A DNA stretch of 64,000 nucleotides from Thiohalophilus thiocyanatoxydans (GTDB lineage: Bacteria > Pseudomonadota > Gammaproteobacteria > UBA6429 > Thiohalophilaceae): assembly GCF_004366735.1 (NCBI RefSeq), contig NZ_SOQX01000009.1, positions 41,222 to 105,221 of the forward strand, given 5' to 3'. The notes beneath the pieces were generated by a model that saw only the letters and a list, made by a program, of their open reading frames with translations, had not been told where the DNA came from and did not search any database. Below are positions 43,879-53,126 of this stretch, in pieces (the stretch's first letter is position 1; each line of letters opens with the position of its first letter). The position numbers and the translations under genes were made by a program.

Positions 43879-44367
43879 TTAATCCGGTCGCTGGCGAACC
43901 AGCACCCGGGTATAACCCAGTGCGATATAGTCGTTGATCTGCGCCGGCCCGGCGGCGGCGACATTGACATACTCGGGGAAGTCCTCGTCACTCAAGCCCC
44001 GCCAGCCGGCATACGTCCCACAGACATACACCGGAATATCCTTGTTGCCGGTAAGCGACTGGACCTGGTCGTGTACCGTCTCCTGACTGTCGTTGTGACG
44101 GGTTTGCAGGGCGAACTGCTCCTGGCCGTGGGTCACCACCGCAACCGGCAGGTCGGGAAACTGTTCGTGCAAGCGTTTGATATAGGAGCGGGTCAGCGGC
44201 AATGCCCATTCCAGCCCCCCGCTGTCGGCCGTCACGATCTCGAAAACCACCCCCTCGGGGGCTTCGTTTTGCTGAAGAATATGCGTCACGGCCCGTTCGC
44301 TGTTGGCCGACAGGGTGACGGGAATTAGCACAATGGCAAGCAACAACCCGTGTCGTAGAGATGGCAT
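43879..44367 (-). CDS. exported DsrE/DsrF-like protein
   Basis: The 162-aa product has a signal peptide (RHGLLLAIVLIPVTLSA). A DsrE/F-like alpha/beta domain follows: VVFEIVTADSGGLEWALPLT, PDLPVAVVTHGQEQFAL and VYVCGTYAGWRGLSDEDF. One cysteine (in VCGTY) occupies the place where DsrE-type sulfur carriers hold persulfide. Export to the periplasm is unusual for cytosolic DsrE and suggests another role. I chose the ATG at 44365-44367, which has GGAG seven bases upstream, over a TTG five codons earlier. Confidence 0.78.
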   Translation of the reverse strand: MPSLRHGLLLAIVLIPVTLSANSERAVTHILQQNEAPEGVVFEIVTADSGGLEWALPLTRSYIKRLHEQFPDLPVAVVTHGQEQFALQTRHNDSQETVHDQVQSLTGNKDIPVYVCGTYAGWRGLSDEDFPEYVNVAAAGPAQINDYIALGYTRVLVRQRPD

Positions 44368-44480
44368 GAGGGTCTCCGGCAAGGCATGGCAACTCTTGAA
44401 GATCCAAGGTATACCAGATTAAGTCGCCAAAGAGCAGAAAAAGTTCAGTAATCCGGTTTAATTCGGCCGGGGAGGCTAGT

Positions 44481-44735
44481 TCAAGATATTAGCAAATTCT
44501 GAAGAATGTCGGCGGCGTGTTGCGGATCCGGTCGTCCGACCGCCCTGATTTTGCCATCGGCAAGCAGAACCGGAAAACTCTTGATACCGAGCTTGTCGAT
44601 CATCGCCTGACCGTGCTCATCTTCAACCTCGATGATCTCCAGCCCAACCCCGTGCTGGGCACAGACAGATTGCCAGACATCCCGGGTTTCCAGACAACTG
44701 GGCAGTTGTCCGGCAATAAGCAGCTGCAGCTTCAT
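44481..44735 (-). CDS. thioredoxin-fold small protein lacking CxxC
   Basis: The 84-aa product follows a glutaredoxin/thioredoxin pattern: an initial strand MKLQLLIAG, a helix, LEIIEVEDEHGQAMIDKLGI, the cis-Pro turn KSFPVLLADGKI, and a C-terminal helix. Instead of CxxC it has a lone Cys14 in LPSCLET and Cys25, so classical dithiol chemistry is unlikely. It is divergent from dnr. The FNR/DNR box between them is centred 41.5 bases before a predicted start for this gene, with CAGAAT as -10, which suggests anaerobic or NO-dependent expression. Confidence 0.72.
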   Translation of the reverse strand: MKLQLLIAGQLPSCLETRDVWQSVCAQHGVGLEIIEVEDEHGQAMIDKLGIKSFPVLLADGKIRAVGRPDPQHAADILQNLLIS

Positions 44736-44801
44736 AGTCGTGTCATGCCGGCCTGTAATAAATCGATTGGCTATTCTGGGCCGGATAAGGTGTGCTAGGC
44801 T

Positions 44802-44815
44802 TTGACCCTGATCAA
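44802..44815. promoter_or_regulatory. FNR/DNR-type box between thioredoxin-like gene and dnr
   Basis: TTGACCCTGATCAA matches TTGAT-N4-ATCAA at 9 of 10 positions. It is only about 30 bases before the dnr ATG, too close for class II activation of dnr. It is well placed for the divergent gene (minus-strand -10 CAGAAT at 44778-44773). It may activate leftward and autorepress rightward. Confidence 0.7.
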
Positions 44816-44844
44816 TTCCCGATTGGCGACAGGAGCCCTACCTG

Positions 44845-45528
44845 ATGGAAGCGGATCAGGCACTACTTGACGAACTGCATCATGTGTATCTGTTTGAAGA
44901 GCTTGATGATGAGCAATTGACGCGGGTACTGCGTAATTCGCAGCGGGTCAGCCTGCCGGCCAAGTCCCTTCTGTTCGAGGCCGGGCAGCCGGCCGATCGC
45001 TTTTACCTGGTTCACCAGGGCCAGATCAAGCTTTTCAGCCTTTCCATCGACGGGGATGAAAAAGTCATGGAAATCCTCTATCCGGGCAATACCTTTGCCG
45101 AAGCTATCATGTTCATGCAGGCCAAACGCTATCCGGTTTCGGCACAGGCTTTGGGGGATACGGTGCTGTACAGCTTCGATATGAAAGGCTTTCGACAGAT
45201 CCTGGAAGAGTCACAGCAGACCTGTTTTCGCCTGATGGCCGGAATGAGCCGGCGCCTCCACGCCCGGATCAACGAGATCAGCAATCTCACCCTGCACAAT
45301 GCAACCTATCGACTGGTGGTGTTCCTGCTGGAGCAAATTCCGGAGGACGCCATCGAACTGGCGGAAATCCATCTCAGTACCCCGAAAAGTGTCATCGCGT
45401 CGCGGCTCTCGATACAACCTGAAACCTTCTCCCGTATTCTGACCCGGCTGTCCGCCGCGGGCCTGATCGAGGTGAAAGGCAATGATATCAGCCTGTTGGA
45501 CGTGCCGGGACTTCGCGATCTGCTCTGA
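44845..45528 (+). CDS. dnr: DNR-type Crp/Fnr regulator of denitrification
   Basis: The 227-aa protein has an N-terminal cyclic-nucleotide-binding-like sensor domain (about 15-130) with NTFAEAIMFM, a dimer helix RRLHARINEISNLTLHNATY, and a C-terminal helix-turn-helix with LSIQPETFSRILTRL. This is the recognition pattern I know from Pseudomonas DNR. It lacks the N-terminal Fe-S cysteines of Fnr, as expected for NO-sensing DNR proteins that use heme. It lies directly upstream of norCB, and DNR-type boxes precede nor, the NosR/NirI-like gene and nirS, so it is the likely regulator of the whole island. Confidence 0.9.
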   Translation: MEADQALLDELHHVYLFEELDDEQLTRVLRNSQRVSLPAKSLLFEAGQPADRFYLVHQGQIKLFSLSIDGDEKVMEILYPGNTFAEAIMFMQAKRYPVSAQALGDTVLYSFDMKGFRQILEESQQTCFRLMAGMSRRLHARINEISNLTLHNATYRLVVFLLEQIPEDAIELAEIHLSTPKSVIASRLSIQPETFSRILTRLSAAGLIEVKGNDISLLDVPGLRDLL

Positions 45529-45564
45529 TCCCTGCCCCATATATCTGATCCCCGCCCCATATAT
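45525..45564. repeat. 20-base tandem duplication at the dnr stop codon
   Basis: CTGATCCCTGCCCCATATAT is followed directly by CTGATCCCCGCCCCATATAT, differing at one base. The first copy contains the dnr stop (CTC TGA). Confidence 0.85.
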
Positions 45565-45587
45565 TTGTTTTTTTATACCAAGTTGTT

Positions 45588-45609
45588 AACCGAAATGGCA
45601 ATTTCGGTT
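45588..45609 (+). terminator. hairpin after dnr, abutting the norC regulatory box
   Basis: AACCGAAAT-GGCA-ATTTCGGTT is a 9-bp stem with a 4-base loop. It ends where the DNR box begins, so it may end dnr transcription and shield the nor promoter. Confidence 0.5.
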
Positions 45610-45622
45610 TGACGCAGATCAA
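45609..45622 (+). promoter_or_regulatory. FNR/DNR-type box upstream of norC
   Basis: TTGACGCAGATCAA matches the consensus at 9 of 10 positions. A -10-like TATAAA lies at 45646-45651, putting a start near 45657 and the box centre at -41.5, the class II activator position. norC begins 30 bases later. Confidence 0.8.
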
Positions 45623-45686
45623 GGTTCTTGACTATACCCTACAGGTATAAATACAACCGCCACTCGATGGAGGAAGGGGATAAACC

Positions 45687-47524
<1,838 letters not shown>

Positions 47525-47545
47525 GGTCGGGCAAGTCCCGAAAAA

Positions 47546-47574
47546 TCAGGGCCCGGTCGGTTGGCCGGGCCCTG
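47546..47574 (+). terminator. GC-rich hairpin between norB and norE
   Basis: TCAGGGCCCGG and CCGGGCCCTGA pair perfectly (11 bp) around TCGGTTG, followed by CTTTCTCC. It could attenuate read-through so that the structural genes norCB exceed the accessory genes. Confidence 0.65.
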
Positions 47575-47592
47575 ACTTTCTCCAAACAGGCT

Positions 47593-48180
47593 ATGCAACA
47601 AACGACAGCATTGACAGCAGGCAAAGAGGATTATCCGCCGGGCGATTTTGTTATCTGGATTGTCATTTATGCTGAATTACTGGCATTCGGTATTTTCTTT
47701 TTATCCTATGCCTTTGCGCGCAGTCAGAATGTCGAACTTTTCAATGCTTCCCAGCTGGAGCTAAACCGCACCGCCGGTGCGATCAATACGCTCGTATTGA
47801 TTACCAGCAGTTATTTTGTTGTTCGTTCCATCGCGGCAATCCGTGAAAACCTGCAAAAACAGGCGGCCAGATGGATGTGGGCGGCGATCGGGCTGGGCAG
47901 TATCTTTATTGTCATAAAACTGTTCGAGTTTTATACCAAATACGATGAAGGTATTACGCTGAGTAGTAATACTTTCTACATGTTTTATCTGTCCATGACC
48001 TTTTTCCATTTTATGCATGTCATACTGGGACTGGTTATTCTTACCATTATGGCGACCAAAATTCGTCATGGTGATTACACCGCGCAGGAACATGATGGCA
48101 TGGAAACCGGCGCCAATTACTGGCACATGGTGGATCTGGTCTGGATTATTCTGTTCCCACTGGTCTATGTCATACGCTGA
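47593..48180 (+). CDS. norE: NorE, heme-copper oxidase subunit III-like protein
   Basis: The 195-aa protein has about five membrane helices and the subunit III pattern: VIWIVIYAELLAFGIFFLSY, ELNRTAGAINTLVLITSSYF, MTFFHFMHVILGLVILTIM and GANYWHMVDLVWIILFPLVY. NorE is an accessory protein of nitric oxide reductase whose exact function is unsettled; it improves NO-dependent growth in some denitrifiers. It sits after norCB and before norF, with ten bases between the latter two. Confidence 0.92.
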   Translation: MQQTTALTAGKEDYPPGDFVIWIVIYAELLAFGIFFLSYAFARSQNVELFNASQLELNRTAGAINTLVLITSSYFVVRSIAAIRENLQKQAARWMWAAIGLGSIFIVIKLFEFYTKYDEGITLSSNTFYMFYLSMTFFHFMHVILGLVILTIMATKIRHGDYTAQEHDGMETGANYWHMVDLVWIILFPLVYVIR

Positions 48181-48190
48181 GAAAAGGCCA

Positions 48191-48496
48191 ATGAATCAGC
48201 CACATAACGAAAGCTCTGTCTCACACCGCGGGAGCATGACGCTGCGTCCCTGCACACTGGTGTGGCTGGCACTGGTCGGGCTGACCCTGGCGATGCTGGT
48301 GGTCGGGAAGATGGGTTTGTCAGGCGGCAACGTGGTGGCCCTGTTGCTGGTCGCAACCCTCATAAAAACCCAGTTGGTAGCCGATATATTCATGGGATTG
48401 AGACAAAGCCGGCTGTTATGGCGCATGATAGTCACTGTCTACCTGGTCGGCGTGATTGGCCTGATCGGGCTGGCCTGGTGGCTGGGAAACGTATAG
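48191..48496 (+). CDS. norF: NorF-like small membrane protein (subunit IV-like)
   Basis: The 101-aa protein has about three transmembrane helices (LVWLALVGLTLAMLVVG, NVVALLLVATLIKTQLVADI, MIVTVYLVGVIGLIGLAWWL). The TLIKTQLVADIFMGLR pattern is that of the prokaryotic cytochrome oxidase subunit IV/NorF family. The start ATG at 48191 has AAAGG upstream; the longer frame from 48017 overlaps norE and is not supported. Its position between norE and norQ agrees with nor clusters elsewhere. Confidence 0.85.
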   Translation: MNQPHNESSVSHRGSMTLRPCTLVWLALVGLTLAMLVVGKMGLSGGNVVALLLVATLIKTQLVADIFMGLRQSRLLWRMIVTVYLVGVIGLIGLAWWLGNV

Positions 48497-48506
48497 GAGA
48501 GGCGAT

Positions 48507-49325
48507 ATGAGTGAATTTGCAAAACAGATGGCCGGACAGAGTCAGAACGACGAGCCGTTCTACTTGCCCACCGCCAACGAGATCGCCCTGTTCGAGCATG
48601 CCTGGAAGAACCAGCTGCCGGTACTGATCAAGGGACCGACCGGAAGCGGCAAGACGCGCTTTATCAGTTATATGGCGGCGCAGCTGGGTCGGCCGTTATA
48701 TACGGTCTCCTGCCATGACGATCTGACCTCGGCCGATCTGGTGGGGCGGCATCTGATCGGTGACGGCTCCACTTACTGGGTTGATGGACCGCTGACCCGC
48801 GCGGTACGCGAGGGGGGCATCTGCTATCTGGATGAGGTGGTCGAGGCGCGCAAGGATACCACTGTGGTGCTGCACCCTCTCTCCGATGACCGGCGCATTC
48901 TGCCGATCGAACGTACCGGCGAGGAACTGGAGGCGCCGCCGGAATTCATGCTGGTGATCTCCTATAACCCGGGCTATCAGAACCTGCTCAAGGGTATGAA
49001 GCCCAGCACCCGCCAGCGGTTTGTCTCCATGCGTTTCGATTATCCGCCGTTTGAACAGGAACAGCAGATTGTCATGCAGGAAGGCGGGGTGGACGAATTC
49101 AACGCCAAACGCCTGGTCTCGCTGGGCCACTCCCTGCGCAAGCTGAAAGAACATGATCTGGAAGAGAGCGCCAGCACGCGATTGCTGGTCTATACCGCCA
49201 CATTGATTCGCAGTGGTTTCGAGCCGGCCGAGGCTTGTCGTGCTGCCATGATCGAGCCACTGACCGATGACGAGGAGACCGTCGAAGCGTTAATGGAAGT
49301 GGTTTATGCAACCTACGGACAATGA
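48507..49325 (+). CDS. norQ: NorQ, MoxR-type AAA+ ATPase for NOR activation
   Basis: The 272-aa AAA+ protein has Walker A GPTGSGKT (43-50), a Walker B segment GGICYLDEVVEARKDTT, and the CbbQ/NirQ/NorQ family C-terminal domain. NorQ acts with the VWA protein NorD to insert or mature the FeB site of NorB. It begins ten bases after norF. Its last 20 bases overlap the following membrane-protein gene. Normal length. Confidence 0.96.
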   Translation: MSEFAKQMAGQSQNDEPFYLPTANEIALFEHAWKNQLPVLIKGPTGSGKTRFISYMAAQLGRPLYTVSCHDDLTSADLVGRHLIGDGSTYWVDGPLTRAVREGGICYLDEVVEARKDTTVVLHPLSDDRRILPIERTGEELEAPPEFMLVISYNPGYQNLLKGMKPSTRQRFVSMRFDYPPFEQEQQIVMQEGGVDEFNAKRLVSLGHSLRKLKEHDLEESASTRLLVYTATLIRSGFEPAEACRAAMIEPLTDDEETVEALMEVVYATYGQ

Positions 49326-49707
49326 ACAACCTCCGCCGGGCCAGTCACTGGCCGTCGTAGCCGAATCACTCTATCTGGTGAATCTGCTGCTGTTGCCGGG
49401 GTTCGCATTTATCGCCCTGCTGCTGCTTTACTGGCGGCATATCGGCCAGACCTCGCCGCTGGCCCGTTGTCATCTGGAGCAGACACTGTTTGCCAGTCTC
49501 TGGGCCGGGGTTTTGCTGATTCTGGCCAATATCGCCATTCTGTTACTCGGCGGCTATGACGCCGCCTATACCTGGGTGGTACTGGTGCTCTATTTCACCG
49601 CCGTGCATACGACGCTGGTTATTCTAGGTACCATCGGGCTGGCCAAGGCCATGGCCGGCAAACCGTTTGAATACCCTCTGCTTGGTAAAAAGTGTCATGG
49701 ACTGTAG
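49306..49707 (+). CDS. small membrane protein inserted in the nor cluster
   Basis: The 133-aa protein has about three transmembrane helices (LYLVNLLLLPGFAFIALLLL, LFASLWAGVLLILANIAILL, TWVVLVLYFTAVHTTLVILG). I recognise no named family with certainty; the pattern is like DUF4870-type or nor-linked small membrane proteins. ATG 49306 overlaps norQ by 20 bases, and its own stop overlaps the polyferredoxin gene by 11 bases. The three are therefore translationally linked, which argues for a shared role in NOR assembly or electron supply. Confidence 0.75.
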   Translation: MQPTDNEQPPPGQSLAVVAESLYLVNLLLLPGFAFIALLLLYWRHIGQTSPLARCHLEQTLFASLWAGVLLILANIAILLLGGYDAAYTWVVLVLYFTAVHTTLVILGTIGLAKAMAGKPFEYPLLGKKCHGL

Positions 49708-50740
49708 AGTAAAAAATCAGGGTAATACACAGTTTGTGCAGTTCGACGCACTGAATCGTGACGGCCATTATTCGCATGTTCAGCGTAAACGCCGGTTGTA
49801 TCAGGTGGGTTTTTTCGTACTGTTTATCCTGGCGCCGGTGTTCGACATTTTCCGCATCGACCTGACCCTGGGGCATTTGATCCTGTTCGGTCAGGACTGG
49901 ACCCTGGGCCTGGCGGCCTGGCAGAGCGGTGAATTGAGCACGGCACAGGCGACCTGGAATCTCATCTGGCGCGGTCTGATCCCGCTGGCGCTGATTGTGA
50001 CCGTGTTTGCCTATACCTCCTGGAAGTACGGTCGCCTCTATTGCGGCTGGCTGTGCCCCCATTTCTCGGTGGTGGAAACCATCAACAACCTGATGCGTCG
50101 CGCCAGCGGCAAGTTCAGCATCTGGGACAAGACCCGCTCCGACGAGTTGCGCCCCGACGGCCGCTATATTCCCACCCGGCGCAACCTCTGGCCGCTGGTC
50201 TGGCTGGCGGCGATCGGTTTTGCCTTTTTATGGGCGGTGGTGTTTCTCACCTACCTGCTGCCGCCGGCGCAGGTCTATTCCCATTTAGTCAGTTTCGAAC
50301 TGACCCGCAACGAAACCATTTTCCTGAGTGCGGCGACAATCGTCCTGAGCATCGAGTTTCTGTTTGCCCGTCATTTGTTCTGCCGTTTCGCCTGTGCCGT
50401 AGGCGTGTTCCAGAGCTTCGTCTGGATGGCCAACAAGAAGGCCATGGTGGTCGGTTTCGATCGCAGCCGCGCCGCCGATTGTCGCACCTGCAACGCCGCT
50501 TGTGAGCAGGCCTGCCCGATGCGACTCAAGCCACGTGACATCAAGCGCCACATGTTCACCTGCACTGAATGCGCCCAGTGCCTGGAAGCCTGCGAACAGG
50601 TCCAGGCCGGCGGGCCGGGCAACAGCGGCAAGATCCAGACCCCGCTGCTGCAATGGATCCAGGACGAATGTGCGAAAGATACCTCCGAGCGCGACTTCGG
50701 CATCAAACCCAACGTACCGGGTGACTGCTACCGGCGTTAG
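49697..50740 (+). CDS. membrane polyferredoxin (NapH/CcoG-like) in the nor cluster
   Basis: The 347-aa protein has about five membrane helices and two conserved membrane-edge motifs, YCGWLCPHFSVVE and CRFACAVGVFQS (the second lacks the usual Pro after Cys). Two [4Fe-4S] motifs follow: CRTCNAACEQACP and CTECAQCLEACE. This is the NapH/NosR/CcoG architecture without the flavin domain. Such proteins move electrons between the quinol pool and periplasm or help metal-cofactor maturation. I used ATG 49697, which overlaps the preceding gene by 11 bases. norD follows after a repeat. Confidence 0.85.
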   Translation: MDCRVKNQGNTQFVQFDALNRDGHYSHVQRKRRLYQVGFFVLFILAPVFDIFRIDLTLGHLILFGQDWTLGLAAWQSGELSTAQATWNLIWRGLIPLALIVTVFAYTSWKYGRLYCGWLCPHFSVVETINNLMRRASGKFSIWDKTRSDELRPDGRYIPTRRNLWPLVWLAAIGFAFLWAVVFLTYLLPPAQVYSHLVSFELTRNETIFLSAATIVLSIEFLFARHLFCRFACAVGVFQSFVWMANKKAMVVGFDRSRAADCRTCNAACEQACPMRLKPRDIKRHMFTCTECAQCLEACEQVQAGGPGNSGKIQTPLLQWIQDECAKDTSERDFGIKPNVPGDCYRR

Positions 50741-50754
50741 AGATCAAGAGCATT

Positions 50755-50952
50755 CACCGCAGAGACGCAGAGGGCGCAGAGGTTTATTTTTTTATAAAAG
50801 CAATATAGGACCGGGGTGAAAACAATGCCATTGTCGATTTTAAATTGTGATCTTCCGGAATGTTAGTAGTACAACCCAAGTCAGGTTTCAGGCAGGTGGT
50901 GACAAATAATTTTTATCTCTGCGTACTCTGCGTACTCTGCGTCTCTGCGGTG
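50755..50952. repeat. repeat family C, 18-bp perfect inverted pair
   Basis: CACCGCAGAGACGCAGAG (50755-50772) is exactly complementary to CTCTGCGTCTCTGCGGTG (50935-50952), with further iterated ACTCTGCGT units inside and an AT-rich core. The element separates the polyferredoxin gene from norD and holds no gene. Confidence 0.88.
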
Positions 50953-50966
50953 AGGCTTTTAAAATA

Positions 50967-52814
50967 ATGGAAGAATTTGTCGGCAAATTGTGGCATCGCT
51001 TCATCACCCGTTCGGCGCAGCGCAGCTATCCCGAACAGGCGGTGACGCTGGCCGAGGTTAACAAGATCATCGGCATACTGTTCCGCGCTTCCGGCGGTGA
51101 GGGCGGGTTGCGGATCGAGGCGACCAGTGCTACCGAGCACGAAGGGCGCCGCAGTCTGCTGGAGCGTATCGCCGGCAGCGGCGACAAGATCGAGTTGTGC
51201 TGGCGCACCGAGGAGTCGCTGTTTTTGCCGGCCCGGGTCGACGCTTACCCCGAACGCCATCTGAACCGTGATCTCTATCTCTGGCTGGCGGCCCTGGCGG
51301 CCGAATACCGGCCGACTGACGAGGCCTGGTTTACCTATAGCCAGTGGCTGACCCGCCAGGTTCTGCAGCGTTTTCCGGGCCTGGCGGCCCGTTATCGGCG
51401 GCTGGTGGAGGCCGAGCTGGCGCGGCGTCCCGAGCCGTCCAGTCTGCCGCGTGACGAGGCGGCCCGGGAGCAGGCGATTCGCACGGCCCTGATCAGCCCC
51501 GGCGAGATCGCCGATCTGCCCGAGGCCGGGAAGCCGCCGCACCCGGTCCTGTTGTGGCTGCATCCCGCGCCGCCGCGGGCGCTGGATCGGCGCACCGGGC
51601 AACAGCCGGCGCAGGACGATCTGCCCGAGACCGAAGGGGAAGTCGAACAACTGGACGACGAGCGCCGGCATCGGGCCGAGCAGGTCGATATGCCGGACGG
51701 GGACAAGGGGCTGGTACTGGACCGGTTCGAGAATATTCTCAGCTGGGCCGAATACGTCAAGGTGGATCGCAGCACCGAGGAGGATGACGACATCGACGGC
51801 GCCCAGCAGACTCTGGATGATATGGAAGTGGTGAGCGTCGCCCGGGACAGCAAGAGTACCGCCAAGCGGCTGCGTTTCGATCTGGATCTGCCGGGCGAGG
51901 ATGACGATGACCGGGCGATCGGCGAAGGCATACTGCTGCCGGAATGGGACTACCGCAAACAGGATTGGCTGGCGGACCATTGCTGTGTGCTGCCGATGAT
52001 CGCCAATGATGCCGCCGCCTGCGAATTACCCGACCATCTTCTCACCACGGCACGGCGTCTGAAGCAACAGTTCGAGTCTCTGGTACCGCAGCGGGTCTGG
52101 TTCAATCAGCAGAGCGACGGTAGCGAGATCGATCTGCACGCCTATCTGGAGCACTCCAGCGAGCGCCTGCGCGGCCAGGCCATGGCCGAACAGCGCCTGT
52201 ATCGTGATTTTCGCGGCGGCCGCCGGGATCTCTCCTGCCTGCTGCTCGCCGATCTCTCTCTTTCCACCGATACCTGGGTGAACAACGAGTCCCGGGTGAT
52301 CGACATCATTCGCGACAGCCTGATGCTGTTTTCCGAGGCCCTCTCCGCCAGCGGCGATCGGTTTGCCATCTACGGCTTCTCCTCGCGCTACCGGGATCAT
52401 GTCCGCTTTCACACGATCAAGACCTTCGCCGAGAAACACAACGCCGCGATACGGGGCCGTATCAACGTAATAAAGCCCGGGTTTTACACCCGCATGGGGA
52501 CGGCGATTCGCCAGGCCAGCCGGACTCTGGGCAAACAGATCGCCCATGATCAGTTATTGCTGATTCTGACCGACGGCAAGCCCAACGACCTGGATCATTA
52601 CGAAGGCCGCTTCGGCATCGAGGATACCCGCATGGCCATCATCGAAGCGCGCAAGCAGGGTATCCAGCCGTTCTGCGTGACCATCGACGAGCAGGGCAAC
52701 GATTATCTGCCCTATATCTTCGGCAACGACGCCTTCGTGGTGATCCGTAAACCGGCCGAACTCCCCCGCGATCTGCCGCTGCTCTACGCCCGCATCACCC
52801 AGCACAGCGTTTAA
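50967..52814 (+). CDS. norD: NorD, VWA-domain protein for NOR activation
   Basis: NorD is the partner of NorQ in activating nitric oxide reductase. The 615-aa protein has an N-terminal helical part and a long acidic middle (STEEDDDIDGAQQ, GEDDDDRAIGEG). The C-terminal von Willebrand A domain carries the metal-site motif DLSLSTD in CLLLADLSLSTDTWVNNESR, then LLLILTDGKPNDLDHYEGRF. It is separated from norQ by two membrane-protein genes and a family C repeat, and another family C pair follows, so norD alone is bracketed by repeats. Confidence 0.95.
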   Translation: MEEFVGKLWHRFITRSAQRSYPEQAVTLAEVNKIIGILFRASGGEGGLRIEATSATEHEGRRSLLERIAGSGDKIELCWRTEESLFLPARVDAYPERHLNRDLYLWLAALAAEYRPTDEAWFTYSQWLTRQVLQRFPGLAARYRRLVEAELARRPEPSSLPRDEAAREQAIRTALISPGEIADLPEAGKPPHPVLLWLHPAPPRALDRRTGQQPAQDDLPETEGEVEQLDDERRHRAEQVDMPDGDKGLVLDRFENILSWAEYVKVDRSTEEDDDIDGAQQTLDDMEVVSVARDSKSTAKRLRFDLDLPGEDDDDRAIGEGILLPEWDYRKQDWLADHCCVLPMIANDAAACELPDHLLTTARRLKQQFESLVPQRVWFNQQSDGSEIDLHAYLEHSSERLRGQAMAEQRLYRDFRGGRRDLSCLLLADLSLSTDTWVNNESRVIDIIRDSLMLFSEALSASGDRFAIYGFSSRYRDHVRFHTIKTFAEKHNAAIRGRINVIKPGFYTRMGTAIRQASRTLGKQIAHDQLLLILTDGKPNDLDHYEGRFGIEDTRMAIIEARKQGIQPFCVTIDEQGNDYLPYIFGNDAFVVIRKPAELPRDLPLLYARITQHSV

Positions 52815-52833
52815 TAGAAATTTACTGGGAATC

Positions 52834-52986
52834 AACGCGGAGGACGCGGAGGCGCGGAGACGCAAAGACGAAAGATATAATTTTGAATTTTAAATTTTGA
52901 ATTGTGAGTGTGTATTAATTCAATACTAAGAATTCAAAGTTGCATTGTGTTTCTCTGCGCCTCCGCGTCTCTGCGAACTCCGCGTT
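52834..52986. repeat. repeat family C, inverted pair after norD
   Basis: AACGCGGAGGACGCGGAGGC with GCGGAGACGCAAAGA on the left is mirrored by TCTCTGCGCCTCCGCGTCTC and TGCGAACTCCGCGTT on the right, around about 80 AT-rich bases. No gene is visible. Confidence 0.85.
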
Positions 52987-53019
52987 AGTTTCCGGTGTTT
53001 GAGAGATGAACCGGTGACG

Positions 53020-53033
53020 TTGATTCGTATCAA
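53020..53033 (+). promoter_or_regulatory. FNR/DNR-type box upstream of the NosR/NirI-like gene
   Basis: TTGATTCGTATCAA is a perfect match to TTGAT-N4-ATCAA. TAGACT at 53057-53062 is a plausible -10, putting the box centre near -41.5. Confidence 0.85.
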
Positions 53034-53126
53034 GGCGACATTTGCGGGATTTTGACTAGACTGTAAGCGTGCCTGAAGGTACCAGATCTTGCCATTTAAA
53101 AACCGGGGGCGGAATTGTTGGCAGTG

